Positions 50,139 to 58,858 of a DNA stretch of 64,000 nt are shown here, piece after piece. The number at the start of each line of letters is the position of its first letter. Positions within the stretch are counted from its first letter, which is position 1. The stretch is from JAFAHD01 sp963772515. GTDB lineage: Bacteria; Vulcanimicrobiota; Vulcanimicrobiia; Eremiobacterales; Eremiobacteraceae. Under the pieces are notes generated by a model, which was given only the letters and a program-made list of their open reading frames with translations, did not search any database and was not told the DNA's origin. The stretch is from contig CAVYXC010000002.1 in the NCBI GenBank assembly GCA_963772515.1, forward strand, positions 62,001-126,000. Direction: 5' to 3'. Made by a program: the position numbers and the translations under genes.

Positions 50139-51746
50139 CTAGACCGCCGCGGCGGCCGTCGAGTCCATATGCTCGCTGTGGTGGCGCTTGCGCGCCGAGG
50201 CGTACGCGCGGATCGCGCGGCCGAAACGCGCCATCGCTTCGCCGGCGAGCTCTTCGGGCAACTTGCCGAATGAAAGCCGCAGCGTGTTGATCGCCGGAGC
50301 GGTCGGATAAAACGGCTGGCCCGGCAGGAAGATGACGCCCTCTTGCGCCGCGTAACCGAACAGCTCCATCGCCGACCACTGCGCGGGCAGCTCGACCCAG
50401 ATGTTCAGGCCGCCGCGGGGCATGGGCGCGCGTGCACCTTCGGGCAGCACGCGCAGCAGCGCGGCATGAAGCGCGTCGCGCCGGCGCTGATACAAGAAAC
50501 GCGTCGCGCGCAGGTGGCGCGCGGCGGCTTTGGATTCCAAGAAGCGCAGCAGCGCGCGCTGCGCGACGGTCGTGGTGAACGAGTCGGCGCGCAGTTTCGC
50601 CGCATACAGCGCGTTGAGCGCGGCCCCTTTGGCCGCGATGTAGCCGATGCGCAGACTGGGCATCAGCAGCTTGCTCATGCTCTCGATGACCACGACCCGC
50701 TCGTCGCCGTCGGACGAGATCAGCGGCGGCGGAGCTTCTGCGTCATACGAGAGCGGCCAGCACGTCTGATCTTCGACGATCGTGACCTGGCCTTGGCGCG
50801 CGACCTCGAGGATCTTGCGCTGGCGCGCGCGGGCGAGATACGAGCCCGTGGGATTCTGCGCCGCCGTGTTGATGTACGCGACACGCGGGCCGGCCCGCCG
50901 GCAGGCGTCGGCGAACGACGCGGGGATCAGGCCGTCCTCGTCCGCCGCGAGATTGGTCCACGAGACGCGGCGCTGATCGAACACCTCGAGCGCAGAGAAG
51001 TACGTCGGCGCTTCGGCGGCCGCAGCGCTGCCGTATTCGAGCAGCGTCTCGGCCACAAGGCTGAGCGCCTGTTGCGCGCCGCTGACGATCAGGATGTCGT
51101 CGGCGCCGATGTCGGCGCCGCGCGCGCGCAACCGCTCGGCGAAGAACGCGCGCAGGTTCTCGTCGCCGCGATCGGCGCGATACTGATGGATCTCGGGCGG
51201 ATCGTCGAGGAACGTGCGCGCGTAGCATTGCGCGAAATCGGCGACCGGATACGTTTCGGGAGCGGTGTGGCCGGCAGAGATGGCGATCGCGCCAGGACGG
51301 ACTGCTGACCGCAACAGCTGCATCGCGGCGACGCGGCGCGTCTCGGTGGCGTAGCGGTGGATGCCCGGGTCCCATCGCCCGACCGATTGCGCCGGCAGCG
51401 GCACGCCGTCCGCAGGCGCCGGCGAAGCGTTGGGCTTGCGCTCGAATCGCATCGCCTCGAGCGGGTCGAACGATACGAACGTGCCGCGGCCAGTGCGCGA
51501 CTCCACGAGCCCCTCGGAGGCCAAGACCTCGTAGGCCTGGCTCGCGGTGACCAGCGCGATGCCGTGCGATCGCGCCATCTCGCGCTGCGGCGGCAGCTTG
51601 GCGCCTTTGCTCAGCACGCCATCGCGGATCTGCGCGCCGATGCCCTCGGCCAGCTGCTGGTAGAGCGGCCTGCGGTCGCGGCCGGAGAAGGCCACTGGCT
51701 GGAGAGCCGCTCCCGGCGCGTCCTTATTGACACCATTACGTACCAT
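50139..51746 (-). CDS. MocR-family regulator (GntR HTH plus aminotransferase domain)
   Basis: The 535-residue protein starts with a GntR winged helix (about 26-95: LYQQLAEGIGAQIRDGVL, PPQREMARSHGIALVTASQAYEVL, LVESRTGRGTFV). A fold-type I aminotransferase domain follows, with the PLP lysine in SMSKLLMPSLRIGY. MocR proteins bind PLP and an effector to control genes for amine or vitamin B6 metabolism (GabR, PdxR). The P5C dehydrogenase operon downstream on the same strand and the divergent gene are likely targets. A TACGTA-centred motif overlaps the start region. Confidence 0.87.
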   Translation of the reverse strand: MVRNGVNKDAPGAALQPVAFSGRDRRPLYQQLAEGIGAQIRDGVLSKGAKLPPQREMARSHGIALVTASQAYEVLASEGLVESRTGRGTFVSFDPLEAMRFERKPNASPAPADGVPLPAQSVGRWDPGIHRYATETRRVAAMQLLRSAVRPGAIAISAGHTAPETYPVADFAQCYARTFLDDPPEIHQYRADRGDENLRAFFAERLRARGADIGADDILIVSGAQQALSLVAETLLEYGSAAAAEAPTYFSALEVFDQRRVSWTNLAADEDGLIPASFADACRRAGPRVAYINTAAQNPTGSYLARARQRKILEVARQGQVTIVEDQTCWPLSYDAEAPPPLISSDGDERVVVIESMSKLLMPSLRIGYIAAKGAALNALYAAKLRADSFTTTVAQRALLRFLESKAAARHLRATRFLYQRRRDALHAALLRVLPEGARAPMPRGGLNIWVELPAQWSAMELFGYAAQEGVIFLPGQPFYPTAPAINTLRLSFGKLPEELAGEAMARFGRAIRAYASARKRHHSEHMDSTAAAAV

Positions 51747-51806
51747 AGCAATGGATGCAATTAGATAGTGACGCTGTGCGCCCTGCCCGGGCTGGCCCGA
51801 AAGGCC

Positions 51807-52010
51807 TTAGCGCTCGGTTTGCGGCGGATCGAACGGGATTGGCGGATCGGCGCCTGGCAGCGTCACGGTGTACTTGCGCCGGCGAAGATCGGGGAGTCCT
51901 GGCTTGGCCATCTCCATCCCCGCGGCTTCGATCGGCATCTCTTTGTCGTTGACGCGTCCGATATGGCGCAGATCCAACGACACATCAGAATCAGGGCTTT
52001 GATCCACCAT
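51807..52010 (-). CDS. Possible small protein of unknown function
   Basis: This is a 67-residue frame with codon use like its neighbours and an acidic then proline-rich sequence (LPGADPPIPFDPPQTER at the end). No ribosome site is clear and no family is recognised. It fills most of the 330-bp gap between the MocR regulator gene and the rhodanese gene. It may be a real small gene or chance. Confidence 0.35.
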   Translation of the reverse strand: MVDQSPDSDVSLDLRHIGRVNDKEMPIEAAGMEMAKPGLPDLRRRKYTVTLPGADPPIPFDPPQTER

Positions 52011-52076
52011 CGTCGCCGGTAGTACGGGGCCGCTTCGCCGCCGCCCTGCCGCACCTAAGAAACAAGAGGACTTCTC

Positions 52077-52925
52077 ATGGCAACCACGATCGCACCCACG
52101 CAGACACTCGTCACCACCGATTGGGCGCAATCCCATCTCAACGATCAGGGATTGCGCTTCGTCGAAGTCGACGTCGACACCGCGGAATATGACAAGGGTC
52201 ATCTTCCGGGCGCTGTCGGCTTCAACTGGCAATCGCAGCTCAACGATCCGATACGGCGCGACATCCCGTCCAAAGAAGAGTTCGAGGCGTTGCTGTCCTC
52301 GGCCGGCATCGGCAACGACACGACGGTCGTGCTCTACGGCGACAACAACAATTGGTTCGCTGCCTTCGCGCTGTGGCTGCTCAAATATTACGGTCATGAC
52401 AAGGTCGTGCTGATCGACGGCGGGCGCAAGAAATGGGTCGCCGAGAACCGGCCGCTCACGACCGACGTGCCCTCGTATCCGCGCACGTCGTACAAAATCG
52501 CTAAGGTCGACGAAAAGCTGCGCGCCAAGCGCGATTTCGTGCTGGAGACCGTGCGCACGCACGCGCGCAACCTCGTCGACGTCCGCTCGGTGCCCGAGTT
52601 CAAGGGCGAGATCATCGCCCCGCCGGGCATGACGGAGACCGCGCAGCGCGCAGGTCACATCCCGGGCGCGATCAACGTGCCGTGGAGCCAGGCGGTCAAC
52701 GAAGATGGCACGTTCAAATCTCCTGACCAGCTGCGCGCGCTGTACACCGCGGCGGGCCTTGACCCGGCCAAGCCGACGATCGCATACTGCCGCATCGGCG
52801 AGCGCTCGTCGCACACGTGGTTCGTATTGAAGTATCTGCTCGGCTTAGACGATGTCATCAACTACGACGGATCGTGGACCGAGTACGGCAATCTCATCGG
52901 CGTCCCGATCGAAAAGAACGTCTGA
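52077..52925 (+). CDS. Thiosulfate/3-mercaptopyruvate sulfurtransferase (two rhodanese domains)
   Basis: The 282-residue protein has two rhodanese modules. The first (about 12-120) lacks the active cysteine and has LYGDNNNWFAAFALWLL in its place. The second (about 160-280) has the active loop CRIGERSSHT with the catalytic cysteine (about C239). The CRxGxRSS loop favours thiosulfate sulfurtransferase over the mercaptopyruvate type. The signature NLVDVRSVPEFKGE precedes the second domain. The gene ends at a strong intrinsic terminator. Confidence 0.87.
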   Translation: MATTIAPTQTLVTTDWAQSHLNDQGLRFVEVDVDTAEYDKGHLPGAVGFNWQSQLNDPIRRDIPSKEEFEALLSSAGIGNDTTVVLYGDNNNWFAAFALWLLKYYGHDKVVLIDGGRKKWVAENRPLTTDVPSYPRTSYKIAKVDEKLRAKRDFVLETVRTHARNLVDVRSVPEFKGEIIAPPGMTETAQRAGHIPGAINVPWSQAVNEDGTFKSPDQLRALYTAAGLDPAKPTIAYCRIGERSSHTWFVLKYLLGLDDVINYDGSWTEYGNLIGVPIEKNV

Positions 52926-52955
52926 ACGTAGGAAACCCCGCACTCCGTAAGTAAA

Positions 52956-52984
52956 GCGGCCGAGCATACGCTCGGCCTTTTTTC
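52956..52984 (+). terminator. Intrinsic terminator after the sulfurtransferase gene
   Basis: GGCCGAGC / GCTCGGCC with a 4-nt loop (52958-52965 and 52970-52977) is followed by TTTTTT and more pyrimidines. This is a textbook rho-independent terminator. Confidence 0.9.
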
Positions 52985-52997
52985 TTTTGGGGGTGCT

Positions 52998-53681
52998 ATG
53001 AACCGTTACATCGCAGAATTCGTCGGAACGTTCGTGTTGATGTTCGTCGGAATCGGCACTGCGCTCTATGACGGCAAGACCATCGGCCACGCCGGCATCG
53101 CGCTGGCGTTCGGGTTCACGCTGATCGCGATGGTGTACGCCATCGGATCGATCTCGGGCTGCCATATCAATCCGGCGGTCACGATCGGGCTGTGCGTGGC
53201 CCGCAAGTTCGCCTGGTCCGAGTCGCCGTGGTACATCATCGCCCAGCTGCTGGGCGGCACGTGCGGCTGGGGCACGCTCGTGCTGGTCCTGTACGCGAGC
53301 GGCAAGTACGATTCGAGCATGGCGCAGGCGGTCGCCAACGGATTCGGCGACAACTCGGCGCTCGGAGTCGGGCTCGTCGGCGCATTCATCGTCGAAATGG
53401 TCGCCACGTTCGTGCTCATGTTCACGATCTTGGGATCGACCTCCGAAGGGGCGCCGGCAGGTTTCGCCGGCATCCCGATCGGCGTCGCGCTCGGGGTGGC
53501 CAACTTCGTCGCGATTCCAATCACGAACGCATCGATCAACCCTGCGCGCAGCCTTGGCCCGGCGCTGTATGCGGGCGGCGATTACCTCAGCCAGCTGTGG
53601 CTTTTCTTCGCCGCGCCGATCGCCGGCGCGATCTTGGCGGCGCTGGTCTGGACCGTGGTCGGGAAGCGCGCCGCCGCGTGA
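52998..53681 (+). CDS. aqpZ: Aquaporin Z-like water channel
   Basis: The 227-residue protein has six membrane spans and the two NPA boxes (INPAVTIGL and INPARSLGP). The first half begins RYIAEFVGTFVLMFVGIGT. The region near the second box, with small residues and an Arg after NPA, fits a water-selective aquaporin more than a glycerol facilitator. The ATG follows GGGGGTG. It is set off by the upstream terminator, so it probably has its own promoter. A GC-rich hairpin follows. Confidence 0.9.
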   Translation: MNRYIAEFVGTFVLMFVGIGTALYDGKTIGHAGIALAFGFTLIAMVYAIGSISGCHINPAVTIGLCVARKFAWSESPWYIIAQLLGGTCGWGTLVLVLYASGKYDSSMAQAVANGFGDNSALGVGLVGAFIVEMVATFVLMFTILGSTSEGAPAGFAGIPIGVALGVANFVAIPITNASINPARSLGPALYAGGDYLSQLWLFFAAPIAGAILAALVWTVVGKRAAA

Positions 53682-53713
53682 TCGGCAGCCGCTAATCCCC
53701 TAGGTGCTTCAAA

Positions 53714-53738
53714 CGGGGCGCGGGTTGATCGCGCCCCG
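53714..53738 (+). terminator. GC-rich hairpin after aqpZ
   Basis: CGGGGCGCG / CGCGCCCCG with a 7-nt loop forms a perfect 9-bp stem. There is no T-tract after it, so it may be a weak terminator, an mRNA-stabilising hairpin, or a leader structure for the adjacent moeB-like gene. Confidence 0.5.
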
Positions 53739-53757
53739 TGTCGAATATCCAGGTTCC

Positions 53758-54915
53758 ATGGCCACGCAGACATCCACGTTCACTCCTGACGAGCTCGCGC
53801 GCTACGGCCGCCACTTGATCCTGCCCGAGATCGGTCAGGACGGCCAGCGCAAGCTCAAGGAAGCGCGCGTCTTGCTGGTGGGTGCCGGCGGTCTCGGATC
53901 GCCTGCGGCGCTCTATCTCGCCGCCGCCGGCGTCGGCGCGCTCGGCATCATCGACTACGATCGCGTCGAGCTGTCGAATCTTCATCGCCAGGTGCTGCAC
54001 GCGACCAGCATGACCGGCCGTTCAAAGATCGACTCAGCTGCCCGGACCATCGCGGAGATCAACCCGAACGTCGCGGTTGAAGGGCACGATGTGCAGATCG
54101 ACAGCGGCAACGCGTTCGAGCTGCTGCGCCCGTACGACGTGATCGTGGACGGCAGCGACAACTTCGCGACGCGCTACCTGGTCAACGACGCCTGCGTCTT
54201 GTCGGGCAAGCCGAGCGTCTATGGCTCGGTCTATCGCTTCGAGGGCCAAGCCTCGCTGTTCGACGCGCGCCTCGGCCCGTGCTATCGCTGCATCTTCCCG
54301 GAACCGCCGCCGCCCGGGGCGATGCCGTCGTGCGCGCAAGCGGGCGTGCTGGGCGTGCTGCCCGGCATCATCGGGCTGATCCAGGCTACCGAGACGATCA
54401 AGCTCATCTGCGGCGTAGGCGAATCGCTGCTCGGACGGCTGCTGCTGTTCGACGCGCTCGAGATGCGCTTCCGCGAGCTCAAACTGCGCAAGGATCCCAA
54501 CTGCCCGGTGTGCGGCGACCATCCGACGATCACGGCGCTGGCCGATTACGACCGGTTATGCGGTGACGCACCGATCCCGAGGAACGCCGACATGGACGAT
54601 TTCGAATTGACGGTGGCCCAGCTCAAGACCAAGTTGGACGCCGGCGAGCCCATCGAGCTGCTCGACGTGCGCCGCCCCGACGAACTAGCGGTCGCCAAGT
54701 TGCCCTACACGAAATGGATCGAGATGCGAGAGCTCGGCGATCGCATGAACGAGCTCGACCGCGGCGCAGAGATCGTCGTCTACTGCCATTCGGGCGTGCG
54801 CAGCGCGCGCGCCACGCACATGCTGCGCCAAGCCGGCTTCGAGAACGTGAAGAATCTCGCCGGCGGCATCGACGCGTGGAGCGAAGAGATCGATCCCGCG
54901 CTGCCCAGATACTAG
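53758..54915 (+). CDS. MoeB/ThiF-type adenylyltransferase with C-terminal rhodanese (MoeZ type)
   Basis: The 385-residue protein has an N-terminal E1-like domain: VLLVGAGGLGSPAALYLA nucleotide loop, DYDRVELSNLHRQ, and zinc CxxC pairs in CYRCIFPEPP and CPVCGDH. A C-terminal rhodanese domain (about 285-385) has the active loop YCHSGVRSA. MoeZ-type proteins adenylate and sulphurate ThiS/MoaD-like carriers for thiamine, molybdopterin or cysteine synthesis. No carrier gene adjoins, so the partner is elsewhere. The ATG at 53758 fits the family; the hairpin just upstream may affect expression. Confidence 0.88.
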   Translation: MATQTSTFTPDELARYGRHLILPEIGQDGQRKLKEARVLLVGAGGLGSPAALYLAAAGVGALGIIDYDRVELSNLHRQVLHATSMTGRSKIDSAARTIAEINPNVAVEGHDVQIDSGNAFELLRPYDVIVDGSDNFATRYLVNDACVLSGKPSVYGSVYRFEGQASLFDARLGPCYRCIFPEPPPPGAMPSCAQAGVLGVLPGIIGLIQATETIKLICGVGESLLGRLLLFDALEMRFRELKLRKDPNCPVCGDHPTITALADYDRLCGDAPIPRNADMDDFELTVAQLKTKLDAGEPIELLDVRRPDELAVAKLPYTKWIEMRELGDRMNELDRGAEIVVYCHSGVRSARATHMLRQAGFENVKNLAGGIDAWSEEIDPALPRY

Positions 54916-54922
54916 AGGCCCG

Positions 54923-55459
54923 CTATTTCCGTGACGGGCCGGCTGAGCCCGGCGCCGGCGAAGCGAACCTTTGCCATGGGTCGCTCACCTCGGCGGACCG
55001 CGGCTCTTGGGCGTGGACCGTCGGGTCCGCGGCGGTCGTCATCGGCGTTTCGTCCTGGACGAGCGCCGCATAGCGCGATGTCGGAAATTGCGTGAGCAGT
55101 ATAGTGCGGCAACGGTCGGCGGCGGCGTTCGCTTCTGCGGAGTGCATCCGTAGGAACAGATGCGAAATCTCGTACGCGCGCTTGGGGATCCAGCTATCGT
55201 ACGGATACTTGGTAGCCCAGTCCTCGAGCGCATCCTCGGCGACCATGAGCCCGCCGTACAAGCGCGCTGCCATCGCCGGGTTGGACGACTCTCGCTGATC
55301 CGTGTCGCGGATCATGTTGTCGATGCCTAGCGGGCTGACGTTCTGCCGTCCGAAGTACTCATCCACAGGGGCGTCGACGGTCTTCTGATCGGCGAGCACG
55401 GGAAGAGCGAACGCCAATGCGCATGCGAGGGCCAGAGTGATGCGAAGTGCGACATGCAT
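54923..55459 (-). CDS. Secreted helical protein of unknown function
   Basis: The 178-residue protein has a signal peptide (ITLALACALAFALPVLA). The mature part is helical with TPR-like spacing (PAMAARLYGGLMVAEDALEDWATKYP, then IPKRAYEISHLFLRMHSAEA, AADRCRTILLTQFPTSRY), then a disordered Pro/Ala tail. No family is recognised. It is convergent with the MoeZ-type gene and lies 167 bp downstream of lutC. Confidence 0.65.
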   Translation of the reverse strand: MHVALRITLALACALAFALPVLADQKTVDAPVDEYFGRQNVSPLGIDNMIRDTDQRESSNPAMAARLYGGLMVAEDALEDWATKYPYDSWIPKRAYEISHLFLRMHSAEANAAADRCRTILLTQFPTSRYAALVQDETPMTTAADPTVHAQEPRSAEVSDPWQRFASPAPGSAGPSRK

Positions 55460-55516
55460 GGCTCACGAAACCTCGTTCAGAGAGCCCTAGTTGCCCCAAT
55501 CATTGTAAGTGCCGGC

Positions 55517-55539
55517 ACAGCAGACACGATGTCCGCTGT
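55517..55539. repeat. Inverted repeat upstream of the secreted helical protein gene
   Basis: ACAGC-A-GACA / TGTC-C-GCTGT around a 3-nt centre (55517-55539) is an 11-position stem with one mismatch. It lies between the lutC stop and the next minus-strand gene start, so it may be an operator for the latter or a weak terminator for lutC. Confidence 0.45.
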
Positions 55540-55626
55540 CACGCAAGCATAGCACGACCGATTTAGAGTCGCATGAGAGAAGGTCGTTGTTCGATCTTGC
55601 CAGCCGGGCGAGCGAGCGAGCGCCGG

Positions 55627-56298
55627 TTAGCGCGCTGCTCCGGCGATGAAGACGATGAGTTCGGCTGGACCATGCGCGCCGAGCACGAGCACTTTCTCGA
55701 TGTCCGCGGAGCGGCTCGGGCCCGTGATGATGACGCCTTCGCCGCGCGACTGATCGCGCGCCGCCGCGTACATGCGCGCGAGCGCCTCGTCATCCATGTG
55801 CGGTCGAAACTTGCTGACGTCCGCGATCGCGATGCACACGCGCGGCAGATACGGCAATAGCCGCTCGCCGCGGTTCTTGAAAATCGCGATGATCGATCCG
55901 GTGTCCGCAAGCAGCGCATCCGCCTCGATGATGCCGCAATCCGCGGCCTCGATGCGCTCGCTCGAAGCGCCCGCCGCCTGGAAGAAGCGATCGCCCGCGA
56001 CTTGGGCCAGCGCCGCGCTGACCGTGGTCGAGTTCTGCACGGCCGCCACATTGAACCCGCGCTGGCTCAATAGCAGCGCGACGGCGCGCGGCATCGCTTC
56101 GGGCGTCAAGACGAAGATCGCCTCGCCTTTGAGCGCTTCGAGCTCTTTGCGAAACGACTCGGCGAGGGCGCTTGCATCGGCGGCGGGCTGCGGCGCGAAC
56201 ACCGGCGCGGGCGGGGGCAACTCGTGCGCTGGTTCGTCTGCCAGTGCGCTCTTGATCGCACGCAAGATCGCGGCGCGCGCCGCCGCTGGATCAGTCAT
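55627..56298 (-). CDS. lutC: Lactate utilization protein C (LutC/YkgG)
   Basis: The 223-residue protein fits the LUD domain of LutC: residues about 115-220 include AAGASSERIEAADCGIIEADAL, TGSIIAIFKNRG and GVIITGPSRSADIEKVLVLGAHGP. LutABC together oxidise L-lactate to pyruvate through Fe-S proteins. The start overlaps the stop of a lipoprotein gene that separates it from lutB. It is the last gene of the lut operon. Confidence 0.85.
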   Translation of the reverse strand: MTDPAAARAAILRAIKSALADEPAHELPPPAPVFAPQPAADASALAESFRKELEALKGEAIFVLTPEAMPRAVALLLSQRGFNVAAVQNSTTVSAALAQVAGDRFFQAAGASSERIEAADCGIIEADALLADTGSIIAIFKNRGERLLPYLPRVCIAIADVSKFRPHMDDEALARMYAAARDQSRGEGVIITGPSRSADIEKVLVLGAHGPAELIVFIAGAAR

Positions 56299-56696
56299 TT
56301 GAGCATGACCCAGCTGCCGTCTGGCTGGCGTTCGAAATAATAGGGGCGGCCTTCGAGGCTGCCGGCGATCGCGCTTGGCGCGAGCGCCGCTAAGCTCACG
56401 GTGTTGTAATCGGTGCCGACGACATGCGACTTGTAGGAAGCGAAGACCCGGCGCGCTTCCATTTGCTGGCTCGCCTCATCGTTGATCGGGCGATCGGTCA
56501 TGTAGTCGACTGCGAGGATGGTCTTTTGCACGTGGCTGACGTTATCGAACGAGTGGCGCTCTTCGCGCGTGATGGTGACCCGCTCGCCGGAAGGCAGGCT
56601 GAGCACCCACGGTTGCGCGCGGTGAGCGCAGCCCGCGCCCGGCGCGATCAGCGCGATGAAGGCGATCGCCGCAGCGAACCGCGAGGCGGTGCGCAT
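56295..56696 (-). CDS. Lipoprotein inserted in the lut operon, unknown function
   Basis: The 133-residue protein has a signal sequence with a lipobox-like APGAGCAHR, then a small domain with SLPSGERVTITREERHSF and EGRPYYFERQPDGSWVML. It starts in a TGATG overlap with lutB and ends in an ATGA overlap with lutC, so it is translationally coupled to both. No family is recognised. A role with lactate uptake or envelope attachment is a guess from position alone. Confidence 0.7.
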   Translation of the reverse strand: MRTASRFAAAIAFIALIAPGAGCAHRAQPWVLSLPSGERVTITREERHSFDNVSHVQKTILAVDYMTDRPINDEASQQMEARRVFASYKSHVVGTDYNTVSLAALAPSAIAGSLEGRPYYFERQPDGSWVMLK

Positions 56697-58063
56697 CACG
56701 ATCGCTTGCTCCACCATTCTTTGAACGTTTCGCGCGCGAGCGCCGGCACGTCGCGGTGTCGAGCCCAGGCGCCCAGCGGTCCCGGCTTCCAGCCGAGCTT
56801 GCCGAACGTGTCGGCGCCGAAGCGCGCGAATTTCGCGGCCCGTTGATACGCGGGCAAGCTGGCCATGGCGTCAGCCCACAGTTTGAAGGCGGCGCGCTCG
56901 GCGCCCGATCCCACCGCCTTTGCCTCCACCGCTCTGGCGCGCATGTGCACGAGTTGATGCGGAAGATCGATGTTGACCGGGCACTCCTCTTGGCACGCAC
57001 CGCACAGACTGGAGGCGAACGGCAGCTCGCCCGCTTTATCGACACCGATCATCTGCGGCGTCTCGATCGAGCCGATCGGTCCTGGATATACCCAGCCATA
57101 CGACCAGCCGCCGACGCGGCGGTAGATCGGGCAGACGTTCATGCACGCGCCGCAGCGGATGCAGTACAGCGACTCGCGCGTCGCCGGATCCGCCAGCACG
57201 GCGGTCCTGCCCGCGTCGATGATGATGCAATACCACGTGCGCCCGTCTTCAGGGCCAAGGAAGTGGTGCGTGTAGACCGAGAGTTTCTGGCCCGTCGCCG
57301 CGCGCGCGAGCACGTGGAGGAACGGCGGCAGATCGGCCAAGCGCGGGATGATCTTCTCGATCCCCATCAACGCGACGTACACCGGCGGCGCGGATGCGGA
57401 CAGCGCCTGATTGCCTTCGTTCTCGACGGTGACGATGGTGCCGGTCTCCGCGATGGCGAAATTCACGCCGGTCATGCCAAGGCCAGCTTGCAGATAGCGC
57501 TTGCGCAGCCGCGTGCGCGCGGCCGCAAGCAGTGCGCGCGGATCTTCCGTATACGGGATGCCCAACTTGTCGGCGAACAGCCGCCCGATGTCTTGGCGCG
57601 ACAGGTGCAGCGCCGGCGCGATGATATGCGACGGCTTTTGGCCGGCCAGCTGCACGATGTACTCGCCGAGGTCGGTCTCGACCGCGTCGATGCCCGCAGC
57701 CTCGAGCCGGTCGTTGAGGTCCAACTCCTCGGACACCATCGACTTGCCCTTGACCACCGAGCGCACGCCGTGTCGCCGGCATATATCAAGGAAGAGCGCT
57801 GACGCTTCGTCGGCGGTGCGCGCCCACAGCACGCTGCCGCCGCGCGCGGCGAACTGCTTCTCGAATTCGACGAGCAGCCAGTCGAGATTGGCGATCGCGT
57901 ATTCCTTGATGGCGTGGACGCGCGCGCGCAGCTCTTGCCACGGCACCTGCGTTTGGGCGGCGTGTTTGTCGGCGACGATGCGCTCCATCGTCTGCGGCAA
58001 ACCGGGCGGACCATGCGGATGGGTGAGGTCGGCGTGCACCGCGCGCTTGTCGTAGCGCGTCAT
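56696..58063 (-). CDS. lutB: Lactate utilization iron-sulfur protein LutB
   Basis: The 455-residue protein has an N-terminal LUD domain (KGKSMVSEELDLND, AETGTIVTVENEGNQAL) and a ferredoxin-like region with two cysteine groups, CIRCGACMNVCPIY and CGACQEECPVN, for two 4Fe-4S clusters. LutB passes electrons from lactate with LutA and LutC. The ATG overlaps the lutA stop as ATGA. The C-terminus is helical. The order lutA-lutB-lipoprotein-lutC is a variation on the usual lutABC. Confidence 0.9.
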   Translation of the reverse strand: MTRYDKRAVHADLTHPHGPPGLPQTMERIVADKHAAQTQVPWQELRARVHAIKEYAIANLDWLLVEFEKQFAARGGSVLWARTADEASALFLDICRRHGVRSVVKGKSMVSEELDLNDRLEAAGIDAVETDLGEYIVQLAGQKPSHIIAPALHLSRQDIGRLFADKLGIPYTEDPRALLAAARTRLRKRYLQAGLGMTGVNFAIAETGTIVTVENEGNQALSASAPPVYVALMGIEKIIPRLADLPPFLHVLARAATGQKLSVYTHHFLGPEDGRTWYCIIIDAGRTAVLADPATRESLYCIRCGACMNVCPIYRRVGGWSYGWVYPGPIGSIETPQMIGVDKAGELPFASSLCGACQEECPVNIDLPHQLVHMRARAVEAKAVGSGAERAAFKLWADAMASLPAYQRAAKFARFGADTFGKLGWKPGPLGAWARHRDVPALARETFKEWWSKRS

Positions 58064-58827
58064 GTCGCCGCCAGCACTTGCGCGAGGTGCAGCGTGCGGA
58101 TCGTGCGCGTCGAGGGATCGCGCGCGAGCAGCCCGCCGATCTGCATAAGACAGCTCGAATCGCCCGAGACGAGCACCTCGGCGCCGCTCGCGCGCACATT
58201 CGAGCATTTGGCTTCGCCCATCGAAGCCGAGAGCTCGTCGAATTTGACGCTGAACAGGCCGCCGAAACCGCAGCACTCGTCCGCCGCCGCGAGATCGACG
58301 AGGCGCGCATCTTTGACCGCGCGCAGCAGGCGCAACGGCGCGTCGCCGACCTTCAGCTCGCGGCGCGCGTGGCAGCCGTCATGATACGCGATCGTGTGCG
58401 GAAAGCGCGCGCCGACATCGACGACGCCGAGCGCATCGACGAGGAACGTCGACAGCTCGAAGACGCGCGAGCCGACGCCCGCGAGCACGGGGTCAAGCGT
58501 CGGATAGAAGATCTTGCACATCGCGCCGCACGAACCCGAGGGCACGACGATCCAGTCGTAGCCATCGAAGACCTGTGCGAAGTGACGCGCGACCGCAAGC
58601 GCTTGCACACGATGGCCGGCGTTGAAGGCCGGCTGGCCGCAGCACGTCTGCTCGACGGGATACTCAAGCGGCACGCCAAGCCGCGCGAAGAGCGTCACCA
58701 TCGCGCGCCCGACGTCGGGAAAGATCAGATCGCCGTAGCACGGCAAGAACAGCGCGACGCGCTCTCCGCTCGCGTATTTCCTCGGCGCGACTGCGACGTC
58801 CATGCCCGCGGTTTTGGTGGGCGCCAT
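58060..58827 (-). CDS. lutA: Lactate utilization protein LutA (Fe-S oxidoreductase)
   Basis: The 255-residue protein has two cysteine-rich CCG domains, EQTCCGQPAFNAG and DECCGFGGLFSV, each preceded by its partner cysteine (LPCYGDLI, HDGCHARREL). These hold an unusual Fe-S cluster as in LutA and GlpC. It is the first gene of the lut operon. The ATG at 58827 is used; a start at 58803 would drop eight residues. The SDR gene starts 31 bp away on the other strand, so the two share a very short promoter region. Confidence 0.87.
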   Translation of the reverse strand: MAPTKTAGMDVAVAPRKYASGERVALFLPCYGDLIFPDVGRAMVTLFARLGVPLEYPVEQTCCGQPAFNAGHRVQALAVARHFAQVFDGYDWIVVPSGSCGAMCKIFYPTLDPVLAGVGSRVFELSTFLVDALGVVDVGARFPHTIAYHDGCHARRELKVGDAPLRLLRAVKDARLVDLAAADECCGFGGLFSVKFDELSASMGEAKCSNVRASGAEVLVSGDSSCLMQIGGLLARDPSTRTIRTLHLAQVLAAT

Positions 58828-58858
58828 GATTTCACCCGCTTTCGTCAAATGGCGGGTG

